From Girardinichthys multiradiatus (taxonomy: Eukaryota; Chordata; Actinopteri; Cyprinodontiformes; Goodeidae), in assembly GCF_021462225.1 (NCBI RefSeq), contig NC_061806.1, positions 5,576,734-5,640,733 on the forward strand: a stretch of 64,000 nucleotides of DNA, read 5' to 3'. Shown piece by piece: positions 1-11,511 of the stretch. Position 1 is the first letter of the stretch. Each line of letters starts with the position of its first letter. The notes below the pieces were generated by a model, which searched no databases, had not been told where the DNA came from, and worked only from the letters and a program-made list of their open reading frames with translations. The translations under genes and the position numbers were made by a program.

Positions 1-692
1 AATTTATAAGTTAAAATGGGTGTAATTTAATTTATTGTTCTGTTAAGAATGTTATCCTTGAAGGGCAATTGATTAATGGTATTGCATCTTTATTGATTGA
101 TGACACATGTGAGAGTTGTAGTTTCCTACACTATCAGGGGTATGTAAAGGTAGTACAAGTGGTGAAGGGGGTGTTGGATTGGAGGACACTCAGTTGGGCG
201 GTCGAAGAGTGATCAGCTAGGAAAGCTTGTCTCTGTGGACTTTGTGTTTTGTCGGTTAGATAAATCATGGTGAGTTGATGCGCTGGAGTGAGTAGTGAAG
301 AATGCTGATGTTTTTGCTAGAAGTTTATGGACTGATTTTTGCTACTAGCTTACAGTAAATGTGAGTAGTCAATGCTAACCAGCATACTATGAACTACAGC
401 TTTCAGTTTGCTAACTCAGCTGGACAGGGAAGACTGTAGGAATTGTTACTGAACTGGTTAAAGACAGCTTGGACCCAGAAAGCACTCTGAGCCACCAGGA
501 TGCGTTCAGAGTACTTCTGGCAATGTGGGACGCCAGGGCGAGCAGCTGGAGATTAAGGTGGATGAGGCACAGGGCTTGCTAATTGTATTGGAACACACAC
601 CGGCATACTACTTGGAGTGGGAGCTGTGACTGAGCACACCAAACTAGGGTTCTTATGGATTGAGAGGACGACTACATGGAGCTGAGTGGATT
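1..692. other. Left-edge intron sequence, nothing recognised
   Basis: AT-rich sequence with no open frame, RNA gene or repeat that I recognise. It lies downstream (in gene direction) of the leftmost thsd7a exon, so it is probably intron. Confidence 0.5.
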
Positions 693-1603
693 TGTAATGG
701 TGCCTTCAGACCAACTGCGATTTCAGTGAATTGTTTGCCTCATGCATGTGCTGTCGCTTGCGTGACATTTCGCCAGCAATTCGCCTGGCCAACGCCTGAC
801 AGCGCTCCACTCACTCCACTTCCTTCACCGCGTCATCAAATAGGAGAAGCTTCTATCTGCTGCTTGCCAGTTTTAACTCAACACGGAGGACCTGGATTTT
901 ATGTAGCGAGTCACGGCGCTTTATTTATGGAAAGCCGAACAACGCCGCCGTCATCAATGTCCCTGGGTTCTCCACATTCTCCAGAGACGGAACCAGTTTG
1001 GAGACCACCACCACCTACTCCAGGAGCAGCATCTGGATGACGGTCGCTTTCAGCGGTACTTCCGCCTATCCAGGACACAGTTTGAGGACCTGCTGCTTCG
1101 CGTTGGGGGATAAAACAACCTCCGGGACACCAACTACAGGCGCTGTATCCTCGCTGCAGAACGCCTGTCTATCTGTGTTCGGTGAGTGAAAAAATCTCAG
1201 CTCAATAGAAAGCTGTGTGCTCAACAACTTCATGCGTGCCTTATTAACCAGTCCTTTTCAGGACTAAATTTCAACTGCTTTTTTCAAAGCCACCCACAAA
1301 CCTCTCAGAGGAAACCTTCCTTCATCCTATGTGTACATGAATGTTTCTGTCTTTTTTTATAAATGCGATGTTTGAGGATTGTAGGAATTGTTTTCCCTTA
1401 TTTCTTTGCAGGGACTGCACTGACTGATTCGCGACACAAATTGACAGAAAAGTCAATTTGTGTCCATTGCTTCCGCGATGGAAGTGAAACCCAGGTCCAT
1501 CGCATGTTTCGCTTGGCATTGCTTCACTCCTGAACACGCCTCTGCATAGGGTTAACATCACTCGTTCCTATCGCGTCATTCGCGGTCAGCCTGAACGCAT
1601 CAT
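693..1603 (+). mobile_element. PIF/Harbinger-like element, internally deleted
   Basis: At about 925-1185 one frame reads as the start of a Harbinger (HARBI1-type) transposase, with pieces such as DDGRFQRYFRLSRTQFEDLL followed by a degenerate NYRRCILAAERLSICVR. That segment is the N-terminal exon of a DDE transposase; the catalytic DDE part is absent. The ends look like imperfect inverted repeats (tggtgccttcaga at the left; the right end read backwards gives tgatgcgttcagg). The same promoter-plus-exon block recurs in reverse at 42.8-43.5 kb, which supports a real family. A stop and frame breaks make it non-functional. The ends are approximate. Confidence 0.6.
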
Positions 1604-2089
1604 AAGGAAGCACATTCATCTTGCATAAGCTACCGCCATTTTATTCTATATTTATTTGCTCTTGGAGTGAATCTGCAATGTTCCCAAGCTTTAACACAGG
1701 CCTGCAATGAAGGGTTAGCCTAGAGGGGGTTTGCCCGCTTTATTTTTGCATAACTAGTTAAGTGACTGATAATTGAATTGGTGTTATTGTTCTTGGTCTA
1801 GCAATGATTTTTAGGTTTGTCTGCAATATGTGTGGAAAGCTGACATGCACCTTTATGTTTATGCGTTTTGTTAAATTGTTTTTTGCTTAGTCTTTACATC
1901 TGGCGTGAGTAATCAATTATGTGTTTCGTTTTCTGCTTAGTGTTTATTTCCACCACCCCAAAATATTATTTAATCATCTGAACTTAGTGGATGAATAAAA
2001 GAACCCAGTGCCCACTCATTTACTTTAGTAGTACAAAAGAGCTACATGTGAAAGAATGGGTTGCTCTCAGGAGCTCAGTGAATTCCAGC

Positions 2090-3010
2090 CTGGTACTATG
2101 ATAGGATGCCACCTGTGCAACAAGTCCAGTCATTATATTTTCTTGCTCCTAAAAAATGACACCGGTGGAAGCGATTGGGAACAACAGCAACTCAGCCATG
2201 TAAACTGATGGAGTGGGGCAGCAGATGCTGAAGTGTATAGCATGCAAAGGTCACCAACTTTCAGCAAAGTCAATCACTACAGACCCCAAACAGCATGTGG
2301 CCTTCAGATTAGCTCCAGAACTGTATGTAGAGAGCTTCATGGAATGGGTTTCCATGGCCGAGCAGCTGCATCCAAACCTTAAATCACCACCTGCATGGCA
2401 AAGCCTTGGATGCAATGGTGTAAAGTACGCTGTCCCTGGACTCTAGAGCAGTAGAGGCGCATATTCTGGAGCAATGAATAGCACTTTTCCATCTGGACGA
2501 GTCTGGGTTTGGCCCTTTTCCCGGTAGAACGCTACTTGTCTGACTGCATTGTGTCGTGTAACGTTTGATGGAGGGTGGATTATGCTGTGGGGTTGTTTTA
2601 CAAGAGCTAGGCTTGGCCCCTTAGTTCCAGTGAAAGGAACTCTGAATGCATCAGCATACCAAGATTTTATACAACTCTATGCTCTTAACTTTGTGGGAAC
2701 AGTTTGGAGATGGTCCCTTCCTCTTCCAACATGACCAGTGTACAAAGCAAGTTCCTTAAAGACATGGATGAGAGAGTTTGGTGTGGATTAATGACTGCCC
2801 TGATCTTAACCTGATAGAGCACCTTTGGGATTAATTAGTGGAGACAGATCCAGGTCTTCTTGTCCAACATCAGTCTATGACCTCAAAAATTTGCTTATAG
2901 AAGAATGGTCACAAATTCCCATGAAGATGCACCTAAACCTTGTGGACAGCCTTCCCAGAAGAGCTGAAGCTGTTATAACTGCAAAGGGTGGACCAACGTC
3001 ATATTGAACC
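2090..3010 (+). pseudogene. Tc1/mariner-like transposase remnant
   Basis: Broken frames in one direction give transposase-like pieces: TLEQWRRIFWS near 2440-2475, GGWIMLWGCF followed by LGPLVPVKGTLNASAYQDF at 2570-2670, a PDLNLIEHLWD-like piece near 2800-2830 (normally the D/E region), and a C-terminal part ending near 3005. Several stops and frameshifts separate the pieces, so no protein can be made. Terminal inverted repeats were not located. It lies just downstream of the leftmost thsd7a exon in gene orientation. Confidence 0.65.
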
Positions 3011-3202
3011 CTATGAATTAAGAATGGGATGTAACCTAAGTTTATATGCAAGTCAAGGCAATGAATATTTTTGGCAATATAATATATCTAGAAAGCAGAA
3101 GAAGGTTAAATGACCAGCCAGAAATCTGCTCTAAATGTTATCTGTTAAAGTGCTCCATTAGGCTAAACAGTTTCATAAGTCTACTTTAATATGTCCACTA
3201 AC

Positions 3203-3406
3203 CGTCACTGTTGATACACTGGACTTGGGGAATTTGTGTTCCAGGTCCACACTGCTTCTCGTTGTCAGGGATACACTCCTCCAGTTCTACCACAAGCCAC
3301 TCGAAGCAGCTGGGGTCTTCACACGGTATGGCCTCCACTAGATGAGGGCAGTTTCCTGTCCCATCTGTGGGCTCATTGATGATCCTTCGTTTCCTTAGTT
3401 TAAAAC
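3203..3406 (-). CDS. thsd7a: thsd7a exon (TSR end plus next repeat)
   Basis: This 204-nt exon opens after a ttttttgtaacag acceptor and closes at a GTTAGT donor. It starts in phase 1 and encodes 67 full codons beginning GFKLRKRRIINEPTDGTGNC and ending in PQVQCINSDG. The first half closes a thrombospondin repeat (CPHLVEAIPC). The second half starts the next with CFEWLVVELEECIPDNEKQC and GPGTQ, the W...C...CGPG pattern of type-1 repeats. Its order after the exon at 21.5 kb fits THSD7A. It was not in a long open frame and was recognised by splice signals and family motifs. The next exon lies beyond the left edge. Confidence 0.85.
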
Positions 3407-3599
3407 CTGTTACAAAAAAATGAAAGCATTTATCAAAGTATCACTTTTATAGTATGGTTCTGAATAATGTGAAAAAGTACTTTACAGCACATGATGAGAC
3501 AAGTAAACAAGTAAGCTGGTACAAACCAGCTCACAGGTTGTAAACCATGACATTTCCTGTTATTTGACATGCAGCAATAAACCAAAATCTAATATGACT

Positions 3600-3870
3600 C
3601 CTCTAGAACCTTTGGAGATGATTGTGCAAAGAAGGGTTTTTCTAAAATGAAGAACATTGCGGACAACCCTGAGCGTCTTCTTCATGAGACTGTGCTACAA
3701 CAACAGAGTGTCTTCAGTCAGAGGCTTCTTCAGATCTGCTGTAAGACTGATCCTTCCTGCCCACAGCCATCAGCATCTACAACGGCTCTTTGAAGAAACC
3801 TGCATAGTATGAGCTACAACAACATTTAATTTCCCTTTGGGATTATTAAAGTATTTTTGAATATTGAACT
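3600..3870 (+). mobile_element. Rex1-like LINE, 3' end fragment
   Basis: About 270 bp nearly match the last coding part and tail of the Rex1-like LINE at 8.8-9.07 kb. Shared phrases include the TVLQQQSVFSQRLLQICC coding stretch and the tail aatttccctttgggatta followed by tatttttgaat. It is heavily 5'-truncated, as LINE insertions commonly are, and has indels that break the frame. Confidence 0.8.
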
Positions 3871-5100
3871 GAATGAGGCTCTAACACAATGACATAGCTG
3901 TCATAAATTCAATGACTGTCATATAACAGCAAATGTAAGCTGACATTACAAACCTAAAAATGTGTCAAAAATAAAGATTGTTTTCTTTATGACGGCTCCA
4001 ATGTTTCACTCATTCAAAGACGTTTCATCCAAAATGACAAACTGTCTCTACAGTGCATTAATGCAGATGAATTTGTTCTGTTTAACAATGTGACATTCCA
4101 CAGCCAAGTCCTCAGGATGTTCCTTCCACCCCAACCAAGGTCAACCCCCCGTATTTCACACTTCCGCTCCCGTCAGATAAGGCTGCAAAGCCCGGGAGTA
4201 CTTCTGGGAGACAGGTTCTATTTCATTTTTGTCTTCCTTTGAAAATCCTTTATTTAATCAGGTAGGTCAGCTGGCCATGAACCATCCATCCTGTGTCTGA
4301 ACTCACTAACAGATGTGTTATCTGATGGATGGTGGGTGGTTGGGGAGGGGGATTACTTTGTATGTGGAGAAATTAGGCTCAGGGTCCTGGAAATTCGATT
4401 TATCTATCTGCAGGGGGTATAATGATTTGCATGGCTGAAAGATAGCAACAAAACACATGCTTTCACTGTGAGACCTAGGGGCTTCATTTTCACACATACG
4501 CAAATATAATCATAGTTGATGTACATTGCCAGGAAACAGAAGAGGGGAAAAGAGGAAAAAATAGAGAAAAAATTGACTGATTTGGTGCAACTGAACAAAT
4601 GGCTTTTCAACAGCTCTAACACCTCATGTAGCATGGAGTAGGGCACTGAGAAATCATCACTCATTGACTTGCCACCACAGACAGTGAACTGGAACCCCAC
4701 AAAGAATCTTTAGATGTGCTGGAAAAGATTTTACTATGAAAAGTAACTCCTTCATTTAATTTAGAATGTCAACAAAAGCATAAAAAGCAATACTAATTCT
4801 AGATGCAAATACACACTTTAACACAGCAGGCTGAAATCGACATACATCTCAGTAACCATAAAGATGATTTAATCTATTTGTCAGAGCTTGTTGCTGAAAT
4901 TATATTCCATCATGTTAAGTATCACATATTTTAACATTCATATCTGTTGTCTAAACAATAATGAAATAATCTCCTAAATATGTCATGTGTGAACACAGGA
5001 GCAGTGAAACTTTGTACCAGCATTTTGGTTTTACAGCAATAAAAATTAATTTCTTTAATTTACTATGTTTTGACTTTAGTACTATGTCTCTTGTATTTGT
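3871..5100. other. Intron sequence, nothing recognised
   Basis: About 1.2 kb of AT-rich intron DNA. Short open frames here (for example 4404-4700, minus strand) show no family motif and are probably chance. Confidence 0.5.
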
Positions 5101-5114
5101 TGTTTTTCTCTTTA

Positions 5115-5720
5115 AAATGAGATTTGGCCATGAACTTTGGGTCATGACCGAAAGAACGAGATCCCAGATACAAGGGGCTGAAATGAGCTTCCTCCGTAGG
5201 GTGGCCGGGCACTCCCTTAGATAAATGGTAAATGGACTGAACTTATATAGCGCTTTTCCAGTCATACATACCGCTCAAAGTGCTTTACACTAGAGCCACA
5301 TTCACCCAATCGCACTCACTAACGCTCATTCATACACCGATACGCAGATCGGTAGGCAACTTGAGGTTAAGTGCCTTGCCCAGGGGCACATCGACATATG
5401 GCAGGAGGGAGCTGGAATCGAACCAACAACCTTCTGATTGCAAGACGACTATGCTTCCTACTGAGCCACAGTCGCAAAAATGAGGTGCGAGGAGCTCAGC
5501 TATCCGGGAGGGGCTCAGAGTAGAACCACTGCTCCTCCACATCATGAGGAGCCAATTGAGGTGGCTCGAGCATCTATGACAGATGCCTCCTAGACGCCTT
5601 CCTCGGGAGGTGTTCCAGGCAGGTCCCACCGGGAGTAGGCCCAGGGGACGGCCCAGGACACACTCCCCTCGCAGGAGCTGGAGGAGGTGTCTGGGGAGAG
5701 GGACGTCTGGGAAGAGTTGT
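5115..5720 (+). mobile_element. Rex3 LINE 3' fragment split by a SINE
   Basis: Before the SINE the sequence reads as the C-terminal part of the Rex3 protein (GHELWVMTERTRSQIQGAEM, then SFLRRVAGHSLR). After it, the same protein continues (RSQLRWLEHL, MPPRRLPREVFQ). The same region exists uninterrupted at 26.6-26.95 kb (minus) and 56.08-56.3 kb (plus), which shows that 5223-5476 is an insertion. Only the 3' end of Rex3 is present and frame breaks make it dead. Confidence 0.8.
5223..5476 (-). mobile_element. tRNA-derived SINE, copy 1
   Basis: On the minus strand the unit begins tgcgactgtggctcagtagg (box A-like tggctcagtagg) and has a box B-like ggttcgattcc. It ends with a body containing gcgctatataa and ttcagtccatttacc. 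Near-identical units lie at 49730-49990 and 60670-60912. It interrupts a Rex3 LINE fragment. Box A and box B indicate an RNA polymerase III promoter derived from a tRNA. Confidence 0.8.
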
Positions 5721-5884
5721 ACATCGAGAAATGAGAATCGACTGGAAGCAGGACTTAACTTTCGATTCTTCCAGAATCAAATTTTGATTTTTTGATTCCT
5801 CCTTTTGATACCTACTCCGCCAACCAGAAAAAGAAGCCACCTAATATCAGCAAAGAAGAATCCGCAGGAAGTCTGAGGGCAATA

Positions 5885-5970
5885 ATGGATAGTGTGCGGT
5901 GGCGATCAAAAATGTGGCTATACTTTACTAAAATGAATGACCAGTCGGCTCAGTGCAACACTTCGACTTG
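5885..5970 (+). pseudogene. hAT-like BED zinc finger, 5' half
   Basis: The frame from the ATG at 5885 reads MDSVRWRSKMWLYFTKMNDQ then SAQCNTST, the W..F and first-cysteine part of a BED zinc finger as found at the start of hAT transposases and ZBED proteins. It stops exactly where the 30-bp inverted repeat of a Tc1-like element starts. The second half resumes after the other inverted repeat at 9586. Confidence 0.65.
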
Positions 5971-6511
5971 CACTCACTGGCCACTTTATTAGGTACACCT
6001 GTCCAACTGCTTGTTAACGCAAATTTCTAATCAGCAAATCACATGGCAGCAACTCAATGCATTTAGGCATATAGACTTGGTCAAGACAATCTGGTGCAGT
6101 TCAAACCGAGCATTAGAATTAGCATATTTTCTAGAATTGCGCCGCTCAAGGTGGCAGCAGGTTGGAGTAGCTCTGTTACTTTTGATTCTGATTTATTCTT
6201 TTGTGGGAACTATTCCTCTTGCGGTGGATACAGTTGATTGTTTTTTGGACGACTCTCCACTTCAGTGTCGGATGCTGTGCAGCTTGGAGGATTTTTCTTA
6301 ATACTTTCTATTTTTGGACATTTTTATGATGCATTGCCATGGCAACGGGGCTGTTTCTTACAACCGGGAGCAACTGATTAATATATCAAAAGCTCAAATA
6401 ATATTTCAACTACAACCCCAAATCCCTGATGAGTTGAAAAGGAGATGCCATGGATGCAGAGCAGGAGCTAAGAGAAGAGAGAGAAGGAGGAAGTTCAAAC
6501 CATCTCTTCCG

Positions 6512-7250
6512 TCGATTTTGATGGGCAATATGAGATCGTTGGGAAACAAGTTGGATGAACTCCAAGCCCTACAAAGGACCCAGCCAGAGTACCGGGCATT
6601 CAGTATCATGTGTTTTACTGAGACATGGCTGCAGGATCATATCCCCGACTCCAGCGTCTCTCTGCCGGGCTTTTTAACCATACAAGCAGACAGAGATTTA
6701 AAGAGGAGCGGCAAATGTAAAGGAGGTGGACTGGCAGTACTTGTGAACAACAGATGGTGTAATCCATGACATGTAACTGTGAAGTGTCATCTCTGCAGTC
6801 CAGATATTGAACTGTTGGCAGTAAGTTTTCGTCCATATTATTTATCCAGACAGTTCAGTGTTATTTTGGCAACAGTTTACGTTCCACCTTCCGCTGTTGC
6901 CGACACTGCATGTGATGCCATCAGCTCAGTTGTTGCTAAGCTACAGACACAAAACCCCAAGGCTTTTGTGGAAATTTCTGGTGATTTTAACCATGCTTCA
7001 CTCTCTGCTACACTTCCAACGTTTCAACAGTTTGTCAGCTGCTCTACCAGAAAAACAAAACATTGGATTTCTTTTATGCAAATGTCAAGGACTCATACAT
7101 CTCTACAGCAAGACCTCCTCTAGGCAAATCAGATCACAATCTTGTTTTTCTCTGCTCGAAATATAAGCCCCTTGTTCAGAGGCAACCTGAAATAAAGAGG
7201 ACTGTGAGAAAATGGTCACAGGAAGCTGAAGAAGCTCTGCAAGGTTGCTT
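6512..7250 (+). pseudogene. Rex1-like apurinic-type endonuclease domain
   Basis: Two frames together give an endonuclease/exonuclease/phosphatase domain: ILMGNMRSLGNKLDELQAL, CFTETWLQDHIPDSSVSLPG, GGGLAVLVNN, then after an in-frame stop (6768-6770) VYVPPSA, ISGDFNHASL and finally PPLGKSDHNLVFL. The motifs TETW, GDFN and SDHN are the metal-binding and catalytic landmarks of LINE endonucleases that nick target DNA. A frameshift near 7050 moves the last part to another frame. Confidence 0.8.
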
Positions 7251-9016
7251 TGAGGCTACAGACTGGGACGCACTGCAACAAGAAGCTGGAGAGCAAGCTC
7301 CAGCAAAACAATATCAGAGATGTGTGGACAGGGATGAAGATCACAGGCTTCAAGCAGAAGGATGATCGGACCGATGGAGGTCTGGACAGAGCCAATGAAC
7401 TGAACACATTCTTCAATAGGTTCAGTTCAGAAACAAGCTCAGCATCCTCCTCTCCTGCTCACAGCGAAAAAGACATTCCACCTTCCTTTGACCCACAGGA
7501 CCCACAGCTGTCCAGTAACACCTCATATTTTTTATCTTCCACCTCAGCCCTAGACCCTTCTGCTTCTACATGTTTGCCTTCAACCATATCAGAAGATGCT
7601 GATGCTTCCTTTGTTTCCCCCTTCCACCTGTGTGTCTCAAGAAGTCAAGTGAAGATGCAACTGGAGAGACTGAATCGGAATAAGGCTGCAGGTCCAGATC
7701 ATGTCACCCCTAGAGTCCTGAAGGCCTGTGCAGAGCAGCTCTGTGGGATTCTGCAGCACCTCTTCAACCTTAGCCTGGCCCAGAAGAAGGTTCCGGTGTT
7801 GTGGAAGAGCTACTGTCTTGTTCCGGTACCAAAGAAAACTCACCCATCAGTCCTCAATGACTATAGACCTATTGCCCTGACATCTCACATCATGAAGGTC
7901 CTAGAGAGACTCCTGTTGGCCCACCTGAGTAAGCAAACAGTAAACCATCAGGACCCCCTTCAGTTTGCTTATCGCTGTGGAGTTGGAGTTGAAGATGCCA
8001 TCATACACCTGCATCTGGACAAAGCCAGTAGCACTATGAGGATCAAGTTCTTTGATTTCTCCAGTGCATTTAATACAATCCAACCTGATTTGCTTTGTCA
8101 GAAACTCCAGAAGACTCAGGTGGAGACCTAAACAATCTCCTGGATCAAAAACTACCTGACAAACAGACCACAGTTTGTGAGACTGAAGGGTTGTGAGTCT
8201 AACCAGGTAGTCAGCAGCACAGGAGCACCACAGGGGACTGTACTCTCACCATTCCTTTTCACTCTGTACACCTCAGACTTCCAGTACAAGACAGATTCCT
8301 GTGATCTGCAGAAATACTCGGATGATTCTGCAGTCGTGGGGCGGATCAGAGATGGACAAGAAGATGAGTACAGGAAGGTGGTGGACCGCTTTGTGGCATG
8401 GTGTGGAAACAATCATCTCATCTTGAACGTGACTAAAACAAAGGAGATGATTGTAGATTTTAAGAGAAACAGGAATAAGTCAAAAACTATTTCCATCATG
8501 GGAGAAGAAGTGGAGGTGGTGGAGGAGTATAAATACCTCGGTGTTCACCTGGACAACAGACTGGAGTGGAGATGCAACTGTGAAGCCATCTACAAGAAGG
8601 GACAGAGCAGACTGTACTTCTTGAGGAAGCTTAGGCCCTTTGGTGTTTGCAGCAAGATGCTGCATATCTTCTATAAGTCTGTTGTGGAGAGTGTGATCTC
8701 TTCTGCCATCATCTGCGGGGGAAGCAGCATCAGAGCCAGGGACTTAAAAAAGCTCAACAAGCTGATAAAGAAGTCTGGATCTGTTCTGGGGACTCCTCTG
8801 GAACCTTTGGAGATCATTGTGGAAAGACGGATTCTTCATAAAATGAAGAACATTATGGAGAACCCTCAGCATCCTCTTCATGAGACTGTCCTACAGCAAC
8901 AGAGTGTCTTCAGTCAGAGGCTTCTTCAGATCTGCTGTAAGACGGAGCGCTACAGGAGATCCTTCCTGCCCACAGCGATCAGCATCTACAACGGCTCTTT
9001 GAGGAAACCTTCATAA
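7250..9016 (+). pseudogene. Rex1-like reverse transcriptase
   Basis: Two open frames (7250-8131 and 8177-9016) cover the reverse transcriptase. Landmarks in order: NKAAGPDHVTPRVLKAC, NDYRPIALTSHIMKVLERL, FFDFSSAFNTIQ (motif A aspartate), GAPQGTVLSPFLFTLY (motif B), KYSDDSAVVG (motif C, SDD), TKEMIVDF, and YKYLGVHLDNRLEW. The region between 8131 and 8177 carries a stop, so the enzyme is split. The linker between endonuclease and RT appears shortened around 7260. The second frame is intact to its own stop, which suggests a moderately young insertion. Confidence 0.85.
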
Positions 9017-9082
9017 TGAGCTACAACAACATTTAATTTCCCTTTGGGATTAAGAAAGTATTTTTGAATTGAATTGAATTGA

Positions 9083-9555
9083 ATGGTGGTGGTGTAATGG
9101 TGTGGGGGATATTTTCTTGGCACACTTTGGGCCCCTTAGTACCAATTGGGCATTGTGTCAACACCACAGCCTACCTGAGTATTGTTGCTGACCATGTCCA
9201 TCCCTTTATGACCACAGTGTACCCATCTTCTGATGGTTACTTCCAGCAGGATAACAAGATGTCATAAAGGACGAATCTTCTCAGACCGGTTTCTTGAACA
9301 TGACACTGAGTTCACTGTACTCAAATGGCCTCTGCAGTCACCAGATCTCAATCCAATAGAGCACCTTTGGGATCTGGTGGAACAGGAGATTTGCATCATG
9401 GACGTGCAGCCAACAAATCTGCAGCATCTATGTGATGCTATCATGTTAATATGGATCAAATTCTCTGAGGAATGTTTCCAGTACCTTATTGAATCTATGC
9501 CATGAAGGATTAAGGCAGTTCTGTAGGCAAAAGGGGGTCCAACCCGGTACTAGCA
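9083..9555 (+). pseudogene. Tc1-like transposase, C-terminal half
   Basis: The frame starting near 9079 reads GGGVMVWGIFSWHTLGPLVP and continues to YFQQDN, the second catalytic aspartate region. A small deletion near 9256 shifts frame; the frame 9233-9505 then gives LQSPDLNPIEHLWD with the catalytic glutamate. Stops near 9503 and 9525 interrupt the C-terminus before a final GGPTRY. The N-terminal DNA-binding part and first aspartate are missing. Confidence 0.85.
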
Positions 9556-9585
9556 AGGTGTACCTAATAAAGTGGCCAGTGAGTG

Positions 9586-9700
9586 TATATCATGCAAAGG
9601 AGGGTGCACGACAAATATGGCAAAACACCTTCGGATTCATGGTATACAAGAAACGGAGTTTTCGATGTGCTGCTCCGTACTCCCACCAACTCCGAAACTA
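9586..9700 (+). pseudogene. hAT-like BED zinc finger, 3' half
   Basis: From 9594 one frame reads CKGGCTTNMAKHLRIHGIQE, giving the C and H..H ligands that complete the BED finger begun at 5885-5970. Together the halves flank the Tc1-like element, so that element inserted inside this coding exon. The frame ends with a stop near 9700. No catalytic hAT domain was seen downstream. Confidence 0.65.
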
Positions 9701-10144
9701 AACCTCGCACCACACTGACGTCAGTCAGGTAGTAAAACAATAAATTACTGTACTTTTTATTAAAAACATCAAGGCAACTAACAAGTTATTTTTGAGTTAT
9801 AGCAAATAGTCGACTCCAATGCAAGTCCCCTGCTAACGCTACCACATGTATTTTTTTCATAGACAAACAACCCTCAGTTGGTAACGTTAGCCAGGCAGTT
9901 GAAAAGACTCCACAATGTCCATCAGTGGGAGTTCAGTAACATATTTGTGTTTAAGCGTTTGTGTTTAAGCTTTCAAAAATAAAGCTCTCTTTTGAAAATG
10001 TACTCCTGTGAAAAGAAAATTAATAAAATTTATATTCAAGTTCTTAGGTTTAATATTTATATACTGGTTGAAAATAGCCCTGTGAAAAATTTATAGTAAA
10101 GTTCATATAAAGTAAAAAGTTAATAGAAATAAAATTCATACAGA

Positions 10145-10232
10145 AGTTCAGTCTGCTGCCCCCGCGACCCGGTCTCGGATGAAGTGAAAGACGACGAGTA
10201 CGACGAGTATGAGTACGAGTACAAGTATTATA
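10145..10232 (+). mobile_element. Rex3 3' tail fragment
   Basis: The stretch ctgctgcccccgcgacccgg followed by atgaagtgaaagacgacgag and degenerate gacgagtac-type repeats matches the 3' end of the Rex3 copy near 56440-56500 (ctgctgcccctgcaaccc, gtggaagacgacaag). Only the terminus is present. Confidence 0.6.
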
Positions 10233-11511
10233 TATATCTACTTTTTTTGGCACCTATCTCCTCCTCCATACATTGTGCTATTTCAGCCATTCAACTTTTA
10301 AAATGTTCAGCTCATTTAAGACATTACAGCTATGACTTTTGGTAATAATATTTTTTATACACAATGTTCAGCTTTTTGTGCCGATTTATGGCCCATTAAT
10401 GGAACAAAATTAATTCTGCAAAATTCCGCCAAACGTTTGCTCTTTCTCAGCTAACTACTTTCACATACTTTCAGTTAGAAACTCCATTCAAAGTTTAAAC
10501 GGGTCACCAGACATGCTGAGATCAAATTATATCTTCAACATCAAATGATTCAGCTTTTTGACATCTCTGAATTTTCTTGACTGAATTATCTTGACTAAAT
10601 TTTCATGAACAAATTGCTGTTGTTTTTACAGATTTCACTCTACAGGAGTAATCTATGCATCAAAATGTAGCTCCATCTTTCATTGCCGTAGATTTTACGG
10701 TTTTCTTTAAAACACTCCTTAAGCACCTGCATGTCACACCTCCTGACCCATTGGGATCAATACAAAATCTAAGAAAAGGGAGGACTGCAACTTTCAGTGA
10801 AAATGATCTTTTTTGAATCACCCAATCTCCTAAATGGCAGCGTGTAGAGACATGAGCCTTGTCAGTTTTTTGCCTCAGTAGGTCTTCTCACTCACAGTGA
10901 AGGAATTATTTTGATATCTTTTACTGTTTTCCCATTAGGTAGGGTTGTTTCAGAGTAAAAAAATCTGCCTTCGCTTAGGTTAAACATTTTCTAAATTATC
11001 CACTTGAAAAGCTTAATGATTGTTCAGCAAAGCATACAGATTCATACAGTACATGAATCAAATCGATAGCCCTCATAGTTTCCGAGTTATTCAAAGTTGT
11101 TCATGGGCATGTTCAGGCATTTTTGTCTTTTTCTCAATTTTTCCCTTTCTTTTCACATAGTGTTGTGCCTTTAATAATATATTGCCAACAAAAATAGATT
11201 GACATTATCGTTCCCCTGTCCGTTCTGATAAAAACGGTAAAAGAATGACATTGATAGCCTTTACAGTTTCCGAGATATTAGGAATAGTTTGGGAGCAAGC
11301 GACTCCATGTTAAAAAGGCTGGCCAGTTAGAGGGCAGAGTGACGTCCTTCGTTAGGAAAACAGCAGGTGTCAAATTTCACTGACACTCGATGCTGATCGG
11401 CGAATTCGTTGCTGCCACCCCCCCACACACACACAAACACACCAACACACAGACACACATAACTACATATATGGGAGTCGTTTGAGGGGAGATGCTGTAG
11501 CAGCTTATACT
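10233..11511. other. Unclassified intron DNA with a CA-rich tract
   Basis: No gene or repeat family that I can name. Two similar phrases, tagccctcatagtttccgag near 11070 and gatagcctttacagtttccg near 11255, suggest an internal imperfect duplication. A C/CA-rich tract lies at about 11415-11460. Confidence 0.4.

Larger units (their letters stand above)
6123..9082 (+). mobile_element. Rex1-like LINE, nearly full length, inactive
   Basis: A 3-kb non-LTR retrotransposon with a leader (about 6123-6310), endonuclease, reverse transcriptase and a tail ending in ttgaattgaattgaat, a short tandem tail typical of CR1/L2/Rex1-type LINEs. The site ttctccagtgcatttaatac resembles a remembered Rex1 RT primer site. 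Stops and frameshifts near 6768, 7050, 7260 and 8130 inactivate it. It is nested in the Tc1-like element. Confidence 0.8.
5971..9585 (+). mobile_element. Tc1-like element carrying a Rex1-like LINE
   Basis: Perfect 30-bp terminal inverted repeats, containing ggccactttattaggtacac, lie at 5971-6000 and, reversed, at 9556-9585. The left arm runs to about 6122; the right arm starts at about 9083 and encodes the C-terminal half of a Tc1-like transposase. A Rex1-like LINE occupies the middle. From memory of this common fish element, roughly the N-terminal half of the transposase gene is missing, so insertion was accompanied or preceded by a deletion. A TA is present after the right end but not clearly before the left end. 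Confidence 0.85.

Noticed and set aside
4404..4700. 98-codon minus-strand open frame
   Set aside because: No motif, overlaps another frame, AT-rich intron context; likely chance.
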